In this document: positions 33,301-42,712 of the stretch, piece by piece
Numbering within the stretch: position 1 is the first letter of the stretch
How the letters are laid out: the number at the start of each line of letters is the position of its first letter
Source of the DNA: Terribacillus halophilus
GTDB lineage: Bacteria; Bacillota; Bacilli; Bacillales; Amphibacillaceae
Direction of reading: 5' to 3'
Length of the DNA: 64,000 bases
NCBI RefSeq assembly: GCF_900101385.1
Contig: NZ_FMZB01000011.1
Coordinates: 1-64,000, forward strand
Position numbers and translations under genes: made by a program
The notes under the pieces: generated by a model
Seen by the model: the letters and a program-made list of their open reading frames with translations, nothing else
Databases searched by the model: none
What the model was told of the DNA's origin: nothing

Positions 33301-34602
33301 ATGAGAATGGTTGATTTAATCACGAAGAAAAGGGATGGCGGTACGCTTTCCAAAGACGAGATTGTATTCTTCGTCCAAGGTTATACGAAAGGGGATATCC
33401 CGGATTATCAGGCATCAGCCTTCTTGATGACTATCTATTTCAATGGTATGACAGAAGAAGAGACAGCTTGGCTGACAGAGGAAATGGCCATCTCCGGGGA
33501 GACATTCGACCTCAGCAGCATCGAAGGCAAGAAAGTCGATAAACACAGCACAGGCGGTGTAGGAGATAAAATCACCCTAATCACGGGTCCGCTCGTTGCG
33601 GCAATCGGTATCCCGGTTGCGAAAATGTCCGGCCGCGGCCTCGGTCACACAGGCGGAACGTTGGATAAACTTGAATCTTTCCAAGGATTCTCGATCGACT
33701 TGAGCCGTGAGCAATTCATGGGACTGGTAAATGAAAACAAACTTGCGGTTGCAGGCCAGACTGGGAATCTTGCACCGGCAGATAAGAAACTATATGCACT
33801 GCGAGACGTAACCGGAACAGTCAACACGATTCCGCTTATTGCAAGCTCCATCATGAGCAAAAAGCTAGCTTCTGGTGCAGAGGCAATCGTACTTGATGTA
33901 AAAACAGGTTCTGGCGCTTTTATGAAATCATTGGATGAATCCAAAAAATTGGCGGAGACGATGGTCAAAATCGGTAAAAATCTTGGCCGCCAGACTGTCG
34001 CTGTCATCACAGACATGAACCAGCCGCTAGGGTTTGAGATTGGCAACAGCAACGAAGTAAAAGAAGCGATCCAAGTATTGAGCGGTGAGAAAATAACGGA
34101 TCTGCGGGAAATCTCTGTTGAACTGGCAACCCATATGGCGCTATTGGCAGATAAATTCTCAAGCTACGAAGAAGCACGTGCGAACTTGGAGGAATCCTTG
34201 GATAATGGGACTGCGCTGGCAGCTTTCCGTACGTTCATTGGTGCACAGGGCGGCGATACAGCGCTTGTCGATGACCCAGAACTTCTTCCGCAGGCGGATT
34301 ATCATATTGAAGTAAAAGCTCCTGCAGCAGGTTATGTGCACAGCATCGATGCAGAAGGAATCGGAACAGCGGCTATGTACTTAGGTGCAGGCCGTGCGAC
34401 AAAAGATGATGATATCGATCATGCTGTCGGGATCACGTTGAAGAAAAAACAAGGAGATGCGGTAGCGCAAGGCGAAACGATTGCTATCTTGCATGCACGT
34501 GATGCACAGGCTGCAGACTCCGTGAATAAAGTCTTGGCTTCCTATACAATCGATGCCGCCCTGCCTGAAAAAATGCAGCTGATTTACGACGTCATTTCCT
34601 GA
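33301..34602 (+). CDS. pdp: pyrimidine-nucleoside phosphorylase
   Basis: This 433-residue dimeric phosphorylase acts on uridine, thymidine and deoxyuridine. [14 protein letters not shown] is the phosphate-binding signature, [19 protein letters not shown] is cofactor-proximal, and the C-terminal alpha/beta domain begins near 345. It is the third gene of the deoB-punA-pdp salvage operon and is followed by a terminator. Confidence 0.94.
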   Translation: MRMVDLITKKRDGGTLSKDEIVFFVQGYTKGDIPDYQASAFLMTIYFNGMTEEETAWLTEEMAISGETFDLSSIEGKKVDKHSTGGVGDKITLITGPLVAAIGIPVAKMSGRGLGHTGGTLDKLESFQGFSIDLSREQFMGLVNENKLAVAGQTGNLAPADKKLYALRDVTGTVNTIPLIASSIMSKKLASGAEAIVLDVKTGSGAFMKSLDESKKLAETMVKIGKNLGRQTVAVITDMNQPLGFEIGNSNEVKEAIQVLSGEKITDLREISVELATHMALLADKFSSYEEARANLEESLDNGTALAAFRTFIGAQGGDTALVDDPELLPQADYHIEVKAPAAGYVHSIDAEGIGTAAMYLGAGRATKDDDIDHAVGITLKKKQGDAVAQGETIAILHARDAQAADSVNKVLASYTIDAALPEKMQLIYDVIS

Positions 34603-34606
34603 ATCC

Positions 34607-34636
34607 AAAGCAGTCCTTTTAAGGGCTGCTTTTTTA
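34607..34636 (+). terminator. terminator of the deoB-punA-pdp operon
   Basis: AAAGCAGTCC and GGGCTGCTTT arms with a 6-nt loop run into a T-run. Confidence 0.8.
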
Positions 34637-34710
34637 ATGTACAAATTTATTAATAAATCGACTCATTTGGGAGATTCTAACTGTATTACCGTAAACGGAG
34701 GAACCTTACA

Positions 34711-35871
34711 ATGAGAAAAATGAGTCTAATCAGTTTGCTGATTGCTTTTGTAATCTGTCTAGGAGTGGTGCCGCCACACGCTTTTGCTGAAAAACAGGAG
34801 AAAGAGACGGCCAAATCATCGATATTGATCGAACGTGACACGGGAAAAGTTTTGGCGGGTGAGAATATGGAAGAAGAACTCCCGCCAGCCAGTATGACAA
34901 AAATCATGACCATGCTTTTAATCATGGAAGAAATCGAGGCTGGTACGCTAAAGTATGACGAGAAGGTCAGAGTAAGTGAATATGCTGCCAGTATGGGCGG
35001 GTCACAAATCTTCCTTGAGCCCGGGGAAGAAATGACAGTGAAAGACTTACTGAAAGGCATAGCTGTCGCATCCGGTAATGATGCTAGTGTGGCATTGGCT
35101 GAGAAGATTGCTGGAACAGAAGATGCATTTGTAAAAAAAATGAATGAGAAGGCAAGGGAGCTTGGACTTTCCCATACAAAATTCCAAAATGCAACCGGCT
35201 TGCCGGCAGCTGATCACTATTCCACTGCCAAGGATATGGCGCTGATGGCCAGAGCTTTGCTTGGGCATGAAGAAATCACCGAATTCACAAGCATTTATGA
35301 GGATTATTTGCGTAAGGATTCTGATGATCCATTCTGGCTGGTCAATACAAATAAGCTGGTAAAATTCTATCCTGGAGTCGATGGTTTGAAAACCGGGTTT
35401 ACGAAAGAAGCCAGATATTGTCTGACGGCCACTGCCAAGAAGGATGGTATGCGGGTGGTCGCTGTCGTAATGGGTGCTGAAACGCCAAAGCAGCGCAATA
35501 TCGAAGTGTCCCGGCTGCTGGATTATGGTTTTAATCAATATACGATAAAACAGCTGTATAAACAGGATCAAACTGTTGCCAAGCTTGATATGCTGAAAGC
35601 ACGTAATAAAGATGTTCCAATTGTTACTGCTGAACCTGTATCGCTGCTTGTCAAAAAAGGGGAAAAGCTTGGTGAATTGTCGTCGAAAATCATCTATCAA
35701 TCTGAGCTGTCCTTACCGCTCAAAGCCGGCGAACAAGTAGGTGTGCTGGAAGTGAAAGCTGATGGCAAGCTAATTTCTTCCACACCGGTAATCATGAAAG
35801 AGGATCTCCCGAAGGCCAGTTATTGGCTGCTGATCAAACGCAGCTTCGATGATATGGTGAAATTCCACTGA
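34711..35871 (+). CDS. dacF: D-alanyl-D-alanine carboxypeptidase DacF
   Basis: This 386-residue penicillin-binding protein (class C, type 5) removes the terminal D-Ala from peptidoglycan pentapeptides during spore cortex formation. It has a signal peptide at about 1-27, active-site SMTK (PASMTKIMT), SGNDAS and KTGFT, then a C-terminal PBP5-like beta domain. Position immediately before spoIIAA is the same as in B. subtilis and separates it from the PBP5 DacA. Confidence 0.92.
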   Translation: MRKMSLISLLIAFVICLGVVPPHAFAEKQEKETAKSSILIERDTGKVLAGENMEEELPPASMTKIMTMLLIMEEIEAGTLKYDEKVRVSEYAASMGGSQIFLEPGEEMTVKDLLKGIAVASGNDASVALAEKIAGTEDAFVKKMNEKARELGLSHTKFQNATGLPAADHYSTAKDMALMARALLGHEEITEFTSIYEDYLRKDSDDPFWLVNTNKLVKFYPGVDGLKTGFTKEARYCLTATAKKDGMRVVAVVMGAETPKQRNIEVSRLLDYGFNQYTIKQLYKQDQTVAKLDMLKARNKDVPIVTAEPVSLLVKKGEKLGELSSKIIYQSELSLPLKAGEQVGVLEVKADGKLISSTPVIMKEDLPKASYWLLIKRSFDDMVKFH

Positions 35872-35915
35872 TCTTGACTAACGCTTGCGGGTTTCTTCTA
35901 TTTTTGTCACCTGAA

Positions 35916-35941
35916 AGGTATTCGCCTTTTTCTGCAGAAAT
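35916..35941 (+). promoter_or_regulatory. possible sigma-H promoter of spoIIA
   Basis: AGGTATT (35916-35922), a 14-nt spacer and GAAAT (35937-35941) loosely match the sigma-H consensus (AGGAWWT, GAAT) about 30 bases before spoIIAA. Both elements have mismatches. Confidence 0.3.
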
Positions 35942-35970
35942 CTATAAGCAGATAAAGGAGGAGAAAAGCT

Positions 35971-36327
35971 ATGGGGTTGACAGTCGATTATGAATTGAAG
36001 GAATCCATCTTGCTGGCACGTCTTAATGGGGAGCTCGATCATCACACAGCGAGCGAATTGAAGGAAAGCTGGCAGCTTGCCCTGCAGCAGCCTGGCATCA
36101 AGCATATGGTCCTGAACCTGGAATCTCTTTCATTTATGGATAGTTCTGGTCTGGGTGTCATTCTTGGCAGATATAAAGAACTGAAAGCAGAAGGTCGGGA
36201 AATGGTCGTCTGCAGCCTGACACCGGCTGTGGACAGACTGTTTCAATTGTCAGGTCTTTTCAAGATCATCCGTTTTGAAGAAAATGAGCGCTATGCGCTG
36301 GAAACTTTCGGGGTGGTATTATCATGA
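35971..36327 (+). CDS. spoIIAA: anti-sigma F factor antagonist SpoIIAA
   Basis: This 118-residue STAS-domain protein frees sigma F from SpoIIAB when dephosphorylated. The regulatory Ser58 is present in [21 protein letters not shown] 35971 follows AAAGGAGGAG. It overlaps spoIIAB by four bases (ATGA). Confidence 0.95.
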   Translation: MGLTVDYELKESILLARLNGELDHHTASELKESWQLALQQPGIKHMVLNLESLSFMDSSGLGVILGRYKELKAEGREMVVCSLTPAVDRLFQLSGLFKIIRFEENERYALETFGVVLS

Positions 36328-36767
36328 ACACGAATATGATGCGGTTTGCCTTTTCTAGCCAGAGCCGAAACGAAGCTTTTGCCCGTGTGACGGTAGCGTC
36401 CTTCGTTTCTCAACTTGATCCGACTATGGACGAGCTGACCGAAATCAAGACAGTCGTATCCGAAGCGGTGACGAATGCCATCATCCATGGTTATAATTCA
36501 GACCCGGATCAAATGATTACGATTATTTGCACGCTGTCAGATGATGAAGTGGAACTAATCATTCAGGATGAAGGCGTCGGCATTCCGGATGTGGATCAGG
36601 CAATGGAGCCGCTATTCACTTCCAAACCGGATATGGAACGATCCGGCATGGGTTTTACGATCATGGAAAATTTCATGGATCATGTGTATGTGCATTCAGC
36701 ACAAGGGGAAGGCACAACCGTGACGATGAATAAGCAGTTCAATTCAAGCAAAGCCATGAGTCAGTAG
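36324..36767 (+). CDS. spoIIAB: anti-sigma F factor / serine kinase SpoIIAB
   Basis: This 147-residue GHKL-fold kinase binds sigma F with ATP and phosphorylates SpoIIAA. N-box [16 protein letters not shown]1 DEGVGIPD and G2 SGMGFTIME are all visible. It starts by overlapping spoIIAA and ends nine bases ahead of sigF. Confidence 0.95.
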   Translation: MNTNMMRFAFSSQSRNEAFARVTVASFVSQLDPTMDELTEIKTVVSEAVTNAIIHGYNSDPDQMITIICTLSDDEVELIIQDEGVGIPDVDQAMEPLFTSKPDMERSGMGFTIMENFMDHVYVHSAQGEGTTVTMNKQFNSSKAMSQ

Positions 36768-36776
36768 GTGGGGCGG

Positions 36777-37532
36777 ATGGATGTATATTTGAAACAGCAG
36801 AAGGCAAAGGAACAATTGACCGATAAGCAAGTGAAAACATACATCCAGTTAAGTCAGAATGGTGATAAAGAAGCAAGGGATATCCTTGTCGAGAGGAATG
36901 TAAGGCTCGTTTGGTCTGTCGTCCAGCGTTTCATAAACCGCGGCTATGAACCAGATGACCTGTTCCAGATCGGCTGTATCGGGTTGATCAAGTCGATCGA
37001 TAAATTCGATTTGGCATATGACGTACGCTTCTCTACTTATGCAGTACCGATGATCATCGGCGAAATCCAGCGTTTCATCCGGGACGATGGCAGCTTGAAG
37101 GTCAGCCGGTCGCTGAAAGAGACAGCCAACAAGGTAAGAAAGAAAAAAGAGGAAATGACCAAACTGCTGAATCGTGTCCCGACTATTCAAGAGGTTGCAA
37201 AGGAACTGGAGCTGTCACCGGAGGAAATCATCCATGCGGAGGAGGCTGCCAAACTGCCGCACTCTATTCATGAGACTGTCTTCGAAAATGATGGGGATCC
37301 GATAACCTTGCTTGACCAGATTGCCGAACAGGATAATAACTGGTTCGATAAGCTTGCCTTGCAGGAAGCAATCCAGTCTCTTGGAGAAAGGGAACGGCTC
37401 ATTGTGTATTTACGCTTTTATAAGGATCAGACGCAATCCGAGGTTTCCGAACGGCTCGGCATCTCTCAAGTCCAAGTGTCGCGTCTCGAGAAAAAAATAT
37501 TGGCTGCCATCAAGGAGCAGCTTGAAAAATAG
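36777..37532 (+). CDS. sigF: RNA polymerase sigma-F factor
   Basis: This 251-residue forespore-specific sigma factor (SpoIIAC) has region 2 with ERNVRLVWSVVQRF, DLFQIGCIGLIKSIDKFD and FSTYAVPMIIGEIQRFIRDD, region 3 and region 4 ending QSEVSERLGISQVQVSRLEKK. ATG 36777 is preceded by AGGTGGGG; the GTG at 36768 overlaps that site. Confidence 0.95.
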   Translation: MDVYLKQQKAKEQLTDKQVKTYIQLSQNGDKEARDILVERNVRLVWSVVQRFINRGYEPDDLFQIGCIGLIKSIDKFDLAYDVRFSTYAVPMIIGEIQRFIRDDGSLKVSRSLKETANKVRKKKEEMTKLLNRVPTIQEVAKELELSPEEIIHAEEAAKLPHSIHETVFENDGDPITLLDQIAEQDNNWFDKLALQEAIQSLGERERLIVYLRFYKDQTQSEVSERLGISQVQVSRLEKKILAAIKEQLEK

Positions 37533-37561
37533 CTTTTGCACATCGTGCAGAGGCTTTTTTT
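37529..37561 (+). terminator. terminator after sigF
   Basis: AGCTTTTGCAC and GTGCAGAGGCT pair around a 3-nt loop (with G-U pairs) before a T7 run. The stem begins at the sigF stop codon. Confidence 0.75.
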
Positions 37562-37578
37562 GTTGGCTGGAATTACCA

Positions 37579-37607
37579 GCATGTTTTCTGGTGCTTTTCC
37601 CATACTA
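37579..37607 (+). promoter_or_regulatory. sigma-G promoter of the spoVA operon
   Basis: GCATG (37579-37583), a 17-nt spacer and CATACTA (37601-37607) match the sigma-G consensus (GHATR, CATNNTA). The spoVA operon is sigma-G dependent in B. subtilis. Confidence 0.75.
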
Positions 37608-37645
37608 AGGACAGAAAGGCTTCTTCATAGGAGAGGTGTATATGC

Positions 37646-38269
37646 ATGCCAGCTATCGTATATATCCGGTTCATTCGGAAAATAAAAACTGCCCCAATGT
37701 CCATAATCAAACTCAAGGACATCGCACATATCGCAAATGCAGGGGAGCATAAGGAGCGAATGCTCGACACCGTCATTTACAGGATCAGCGAGAAAGACAG
37801 CAATATAGTTGTCCTGGATTGCTTTTCGGTCTTTCAGCAGCTGATGAAGCTGTTCCCGGAGCATGAGCTGCAGTTGATTGGTGCCGAACAGACGATCGTT
37901 CATGTCGTGCATTCGACAAAACGAACTGTATGGCCGCTTGTCATCCTCATCTGGCTGCTTTTGTTCATTGGATCTGCCATGACGATCATGAACTTTCATT
38001 TTGATGTCAGCATGGAGCCGGTGCAGCAGCAGATTCATTTTCTATTGACAGGCGAAAGACTATTGCATCCGCTTTGGCTGCAAATCCCGTACAGTATCGG
38101 CATTGGAGTAGGCATGATCCTCTTTTTCAACCATGTATTCAAAAAACGGTTGAATGAGGAACCGAGCCCGCTGGAAGTGGAAATGCATAAATATCAGAGA
38201 GATATGGATGTGTATGTAGCTTATCACGAAAATGATTTGGAACAGCAGCATGTGGATCGCCATAGCTGA
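37646..38269 (+). CDS. spoVAA: stage V sporulation protein AA
   Basis: This 207-residue protein has a soluble N-terminal domain and two membrane helices (about 92-112 and 148-165). It is part of the forespore inner-membrane channel for Ca-dipicolinate. ATG 37646 is correct by family similarity (VYIRFIRKIK). Another ATG, four bases upstream at 37642, opens a different frame of 36 codons and sits closer to the AGGAGAGG ribosome site. Confidence 0.88.
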   Translation: MPAIVYIRFIRKIKTAPMSIIKLKDIAHIANAGEHKERMLDTVIYRISEKDSNIVVLDCFSVFQQLMKLFPEHELQLIGAEQTIVHVVHSTKRTVWPLVILIWLLLFIGSAMTIMNFHFDVSMEPVQQQIHFLLTGERLLHPLWLQIPYSIGIGVGMILFFNHVFKKRLNEEPSPLEVEMHKYQRDMDVYVAYHENDLEQQHVDRHS

Positions 38270-38666
38270 AGTGCTGATCGGACTCAGTGCGGGGCTTGCA
38301 ACAGGTGCAGGTTTTGTTGCTTTTCTTACAGTACTTGGCATCATTCCGAGACTGGTGCAGCTGAGCAAGACACATCGGTTCCTTCTCTCTTATGAAGCAG
38401 GTGTCACTGCCGGCGCCTGTGCCGGAACTATTCTCTCTTTCCATTATTTCCATTTCCATGCGCCGATTTTGTGGATTGCTCTCTGGGGTCTCTTGCATGG
38501 TATATTCGTGGGCATGCTCGCTGCCGCTTTGACAGAAGTTTTGAATGTTTTCCCGATTCTGACCCGGCGGATCGGGCTGGATGGAAGTTTAATCTGGTTC
38601 TTCATGGCAATCGTCCTTGGAAAGATTACTGGATCTTTGTTCCAATGGCTTTTATTTTCCTATTAA
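38250..38666 (+). CDS. spoVAB: stage V sporulation protein AB
   Basis: This 138-residue membrane protein has four or five helices. ATG 38250 overlaps the end of spoVAA by 20 bases. It is a component of the dipicolinate transport system; its role within it is unclear. Confidence 0.88.
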   Translation: MWIAIAEVLIGLSAGLATGAGFVAFLTVLGIIPRLVQLSKTHRFLLSYEAGVTAGACAGTILSFHYFHFHAPILWIALWGLLHGIFVGMLAAALTEVLNVFPILTRRIGLDGSLIWFFMAIVLGKITGSLFQWLLFSY

Positions 38667-38682
38667 TCAAAGAGGTGACATC

Positions 38683-39144
38683 ATGGATTCCAAGTTCAAA
38701 AAAGAAAATTATAACGACACAGCAAAAACGTATTATCCTAAAGTCCCATACGTCAAAAACTGTTTGAAAGCTTTCTTTGTCGGCGGCCTTATCTGCTTGA
38801 TAGGAGAACTGCTCACCAAGTTTTATATGCAAGTTTTCGACATGACGCAGCAGGAAGCTGGAACACCGACTGTCACAACATTGATCCTGCTTTCTGCACT
38901 ATTGACCGGCATAGGGGTATATGATCGCATCGCTCAATTTGCCGGAGCGGGATCGGCAGTACCAGTGACCGGATTCGCCAATGCCGTGACTAGTGCGGCT
39001 TTGGAATACAAATCGGAAGGTTATGTACTCGGGGTCGGGTCCAATATGTTCAAACTAGCTGGCAGTGTCATTGTATTCGGGGTTACGGCGGCTTATATCG
39101 TCGGCATCATCCGGTTTATATTCAACCAGCTGATCGGAGGGTAA
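38683..39144 (+). CDS. spoVAC: stage V sporulation protein AC
   Basis: This 153-residue protein has four helices. SpoVAC acts as a mechanosensitive channel for dipicolinate in B. subtilis. Typical segments are GGLICLIGELL, GIGVYDRIAQFAGAGSAVPV and GFANAVTSAALEYKSEG. ATG 38683 follows AGAGGTG. Confidence 0.92.
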   Translation: MDSKFKKENYNDTAKTYYPKVPYVKNCLKAFFVGGLICLIGELLTKFYMQVFDMTQQEAGTPTVTTLILLSALLTGIGVYDRIAQFAGAGSAVPVTGFANAVTSAALEYKSEGYVLGVGSNMFKLAGSVIVFGVTAAYIVGIIRFIFNQLIGG

Positions 39145-39148
39145 GGAA

Positions 39149-40159
39149 ATGGTCAAAATGGGTAAGCAGTCCTGGACATTGAATCAGCGGGTTTATATCC
39201 AGGAAACAGGTACCAGTGTCGGACCAAAGGAAGGGAAGGGCCCATTGGGGCGCTCTTTCGATAAATCCTATGACAACCTGTACTGCGGGGAAGATAACTG
39301 GGAAATGGCTGAAAGGAAACTATTGCAGGACTCGATACAAATAACATTAAAGAAAGCTGGTTTGAAGCCGCAGCATATCGATATGTTCATTGCTGGCGAT
39401 CTATTGAATCAAAACGTGAGTGCCAATTATACGGCACGCGATCTGGATATGTCTTACCTAGGTATGTTCGGTGCCTGCTCCACTAGCATGGAGACATTGG
39501 CGATAGCATCCCAATTGATCGATTCCGGAGCAGCGGAGCGAGTTTTGACAGCTGTCTGCAGTCATAATGCAACAGCGGAAAGGCAATTCCGTTTCCCGAC
39601 GGAATATGGCAACCAAAAGCCAGCAACAGCGACTAGTACAGCGACAGGAGCTGGATGTGCACTAATCAGCCGGGAAAAGAGTCCGATTCGGATAGAAGGT
39701 GCAACAATCGGCAAGGTAGTCGATTTCGGTGCCACAAATGCATTTGATCTTGGAAGTGCGATGGTTCCAGCAGCTTATGACACAATCAAACGGCATTTGA
39801 GCGATTTTGGCCGTACGCCTGCTGATTATGATTTGATTGTGACGGGGGATTTGTCGAGTATCGGTTCACCGATTCTCAAAGATATGCTCCGCAGTGATGG
39901 AATCAACATTGATGCCGTACATAAAGATTGCGGCAATTTGCTTTACAACCAGGATCAGGGAATGCTCGCAGGCGGCAGTGGAACAGCCTGTTCCGCTATC
40001 GTGACGTATGCCCATCTTCTGGATGAGATGCGCAAGGGGACGTATAAACGAATATTGGTTACGGCAACAGGTGCCTTGATGAACCCGACAGTGATCCGCC
40101 AGAAGGAATCCATTCCAGCTATTGCACATAGTGTCGTGCTCGTAAGGGAGGAGGGATAA
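39149..40159 (+). CDS. spoVAD: stage V sporulation protein AD
   Basis: This 336-residue soluble protein with a thiolase-like fold ([34 protein letters not shown]) binds dipicolinic acid at the inner membrane. It starts five bases after spoVAC; the spoVAE gene follows two bases later. Confidence 0.93.
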   Translation: MVKMGKQSWTLNQRVYIQETGTSVGPKEGKGPLGRSFDKSYDNLYCGEDNWEMAERKLLQDSIQITLKKAGLKPQHIDMFIAGDLLNQNVSANYTARDLDMSYLGMFGACSTSMETLAIASQLIDSGAAERVLTAVCSHNATAERQFRFPTEYGNQKPATATSTATGAGCALISREKSPIRIEGATIGKVVDFGATNAFDLGSAMVPAAYDTIKRHLSDFGRTPADYDLIVTGDLSSIGSPILKDMLRSDGINIDAVHKDCGNLLYNQDQGMLAGGSGTACSAIVTYAHLLDEMRKGTYKRILVTATGALMNPTVIRQKESIPAIAHSVVLVREEG

Positions 40160-40161
40160 GC

Positions 40162-40512
40162 ATGGATTATTTCTGGGCATTTGTCATAGGCGGTCTGATC
40201 TGTGTTGTCGGTCAGCTGCTTCTGGATGTGGCCAAACTGGATGCAGGCCATGTCATGAGTACATTTGTCGTGGCTGGATGTGTACTTGATGGATTCGACT
40301 TGTATGATAATTTGATTTCCTTTGCAGGTGCCGGTGCTTCGGTTCCGATTACAAGCTTTGGCCATTCCTTGCTTCATGGTGCGATGGAACAAGCCGATAA
40401 GCATGGGTTTTGGGGCATTGCACTCGGGATGTTCCAGCTGACATCCGCCGGAATAGCAGCTGCTATCCTGTTTGGATTTCTAGTTTCGGTAATTTTTAAA
40501 CCAAAGGGATGA
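40162..40512 (+). CDS. spoVAEB: stage V sporulation protein AEb
   Basis: This 116-residue, four-helix membrane protein is related to SpoVAC ([32 protein letters not shown]). It is the smaller of the two proteins split from the former spoVAE. Confidence 0.9.
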   Translation: MDYFWAFVIGGLICVVGQLLLDVAKLDAGHVMSTFVVAGCVLDGFDLYDNLISFAGAGASVPITSFGHSLLHGAMEQADKHGFWGIALGMFQLTSAGIAAAILFGFLVSVIFKPKG

Positions 40513-40519
40513 ACCCTTC

Positions 40520-41083
40520 ATGAAAAAAGTAATTCTTATTACAGACGGAGACGCTTATGCCAAGCGGTCGATCGATTATCTTGCCGAAATCCTCGGCGGC
40601 ACATCGCTTTCTTATTTAGCGGATAATCCAATGACCATTGACGCTCAGTCGATGAAAAATGCCATTCATACTGCAGATGATGAACCGGTATACGTTCTGC
40701 TTGACGATGGCGGTGTACCTGGCATCGGTAATGGGGAAAAGCTGCTGCTTGCCATTGCCGATGATCCGGAAATTGATGTGATAGGTGCTTTGGCAGTAGC
40801 AGCACATACACAGAACAGGGAATGGAGCCGGGTCAGTTTCTCAATCGATCAGGATGGAGAACTGCAGCCATTCGGTGTGGATAAGGAAGGCGTCATTACC
40901 GAGGAGTTCGGCCGAATTAACGGAGATACCGTTTATTTGCTGGATCAGTTGGATATCCCGCTAGTCATCGCCATTGGGGATATCGGGAAGATGCATGGGA
41001 AAGACGCAATCGAACTTGGCTCCCCGATTACTGAACAAGCGCTCCGTATCATCCTTGAAAGGGAGGGAAGCCGAAATGGCTGA
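40520..41083 (+). CDS. spoVAEA: stage V sporulation protein AEa
   Basis: This 187-residue soluble protein (DUF-type Toprim-like SpoVAE domain; VILITDGDAYAKRS, DDGGVPGIGNGEKLL) has a role in germination efficiency. It overlaps spoVAF by eight bases. Confidence 0.9.
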   Translation: MKKVILITDGDAYAKRSIDYLAEILGGTSLSYLADNPMTIDAQSMKNAIHTADDEPVYVLLDDGGVPGIGNGEKLLLAIADDPEIDVIGALAVAAHTQNREWSRVSFSIDQDGELQPFGVDKEGVITEEFGRINGDTVYLLDQLDIPLVIAIGDIGKMHGKDAIELGSPITEQALRIILEREGSRNG

Positions 41084-42551
41084 AGAACAGAAAACGCCGA
41101 TTCCGACAAAGATTGATGAAGTGAATGATTTCATGAAAGAAAGAGTCGGCGTCGGTGTCTCCTTCGATGTTGGTCACCGTACGCTGATCATTCTCAAGAA
41201 ACGTGTGGAAATCTACTATACAACCGGTCTTGCGGATGCAGAAGTCGTCCAGCGTGTGCTGTCGAAATTAATGAGCATCAATGATGACGAGAGGAATGTA
41301 AATAAGGTCCCTGAAATCATCGAAAACCGTCTGGTGCACATGCAAGTGAGAAGGACAGAAAGCATCGATGACACAGTCGATCAATTCCTATCCGGATTGA
41401 TCGTCGTTTTCATCGATGGCTGTGATTTTGCTTTTGTTGTCGATACAAGGTCTTATCCGGGCAGACAGCCCGAGGAGCCGGACACAGAGAAAGTCATTCG
41501 CGGTCCGCGTGATGGTTATACGGAAAATATCATCATAAACACAGCTCTGACGCGCCGGAGAATCCGGGATGAGCGACTTCGCCTGGAAATGATGCAAGTA
41601 GGGGAAAGATCCAAGACGGATATATGCATTGCGTATATAGAGGATGTCGCTGACCCTAATTTAGTGAAACTCATCAAAAGGGAATTAACAGAAATCGAAA
41701 TCGATGGATTGCCGATGTCCGATAAATCAGTCGAGGAATTTCTGGTAAAACAAGGAATCAGGCCCTTCCCGCTTGTCAGGTATACGGAAAGACCAGATAT
41801 TGGAGCCGTCCACCTTTTGGAGGGGCATGTACTGATTATTGTCGATACATCACCTAGTGTCATCATTACTCCGGCAACCTACTTTTCTCATTTGCAGCAC
41901 GCTGAAGAGTATCGGGAGTCGCCGGGACCTGGGTCATTCATCCGTTTGGTTCGTCTGGTGGGCATTTTTGTATCATTATTCCTCATGCCTTTCTGGTATC
42001 TAGTCACTGTTCAGCCTGAGCTGCTGCCGGATACAATCGATTTTATTGGACCGAACAAGGGTGGGGGACATATTCCGTTATTCCTTCAGATCCTATTAGC
42101 TGATCTGGGAATTGAATTCCTCCGATTAGCTGCTATCCATACGCCTACACCGCTTTCAACGGCAATGGGTCTTATTGCTGCCATCCTGATTGGTGAAATC
42201 GCCATAAACGTTGGATTGTTCACACCTGAGGTCATCCTTTATGTGGCAGTTTCTGCTGTTGGCTCCTTTGTTACACCAAGTTTTGAGCTTAGTGTTTCGA
42301 ATAAGATCACGCGGTTATTCTTTTTGATTGCGACGGCAATATTCGGTATCCCAGGGTTTGTCATAAGCATTACCCTTGCCATCCTGTTTCTTGTCGGGAC
42401 GAAATCACTTAATACACCATACATGTGGCCATTCATTCCTTTCAATATGAAGGCGCTTAGGGAGACTATCTATCGTACACCAGTTCCTTTGGCTAAATAT
42501 CGTCCGACTATCACTAACTCTCCAGACAAGACAAGAATGCCGAATTCTTAG
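41076..42551 (+). CDS. spoVAF: stage V sporulation protein AF
   Basis: This 491-residue member of the GerA/SpoVAF family has a large N-terminal soluble domain (to about 290) and four to five membrane helices. Related to the A subunit of germinant receptors but placed at the end of the spoVA operon. ATG 41076 has AAGGGAGG; upstream in-frame codons overlap spoVAEA. Confidence 0.93.
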   Translation: MAEEQKTPIPTKIDEVNDFMKERVGVGVSFDVGHRTLIILKKRVEIYYTTGLADAEVVQRVLSKLMSINDDERNVNKVPEIIENRLVHMQVRRTESIDDTVDQFLSGLIVVFIDGCDFAFVVDTRSYPGRQPEEPDTEKVIRGPRDGYTENIIINTALTRRRIRDERLRLEMMQVGERSKTDICIAYIEDVADPNLVKLIKRELTEIEIDGLPMSDKSVEEFLVKQGIRPFPLVRYTERPDIGAVHLLEGHVLIIVDTSPSVIITPATYFSHLQHAEEYRESPGPGSFIRLVRLVGIFVSLFLMPFWYLVTVQPELLPDTIDFIGPNKGGGHIPLFLQILLADLGIEFLRLAAIHTPTPLSTAMGLIAAILIGEIAINVGLFTPEVILYVAVSAVGSFVTPSFELSVSNKITRLFFLIATAIFGIPGFVISITLAILFLVGTKSLNTPYMWPFIPFNMKALRETIYRTPVPLAKYRPTITNSPDKTRMPNS

Positions 42552-42628
42552 TTGCTAGAAAAATAAGAATATGGTACGTTTACTCTATCTATTTTTTATG
42601 ACAGTTCGGGTAGTGTAGCGTGTGATGC

Positions 42629-42670
42629 GAAAGCTCATCTTCTTCCTATGCGGAAAAGTTGGGCTTTTGT
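42629..42670 (+). terminator. terminator after spoVAF
   Basis: GAAAGCTCATCTTC (42629-42642) pairs imperfectly with GGAAAAGTTGGGCTTTT (42652-42668), ending in a T-run, in the gap before lysA. Confidence 0.6.
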
Positions 42671-42712
42671 TTATGCCAATCCGATGAAGACGTTGTTTGG
42701 AGGTAATAGTAT

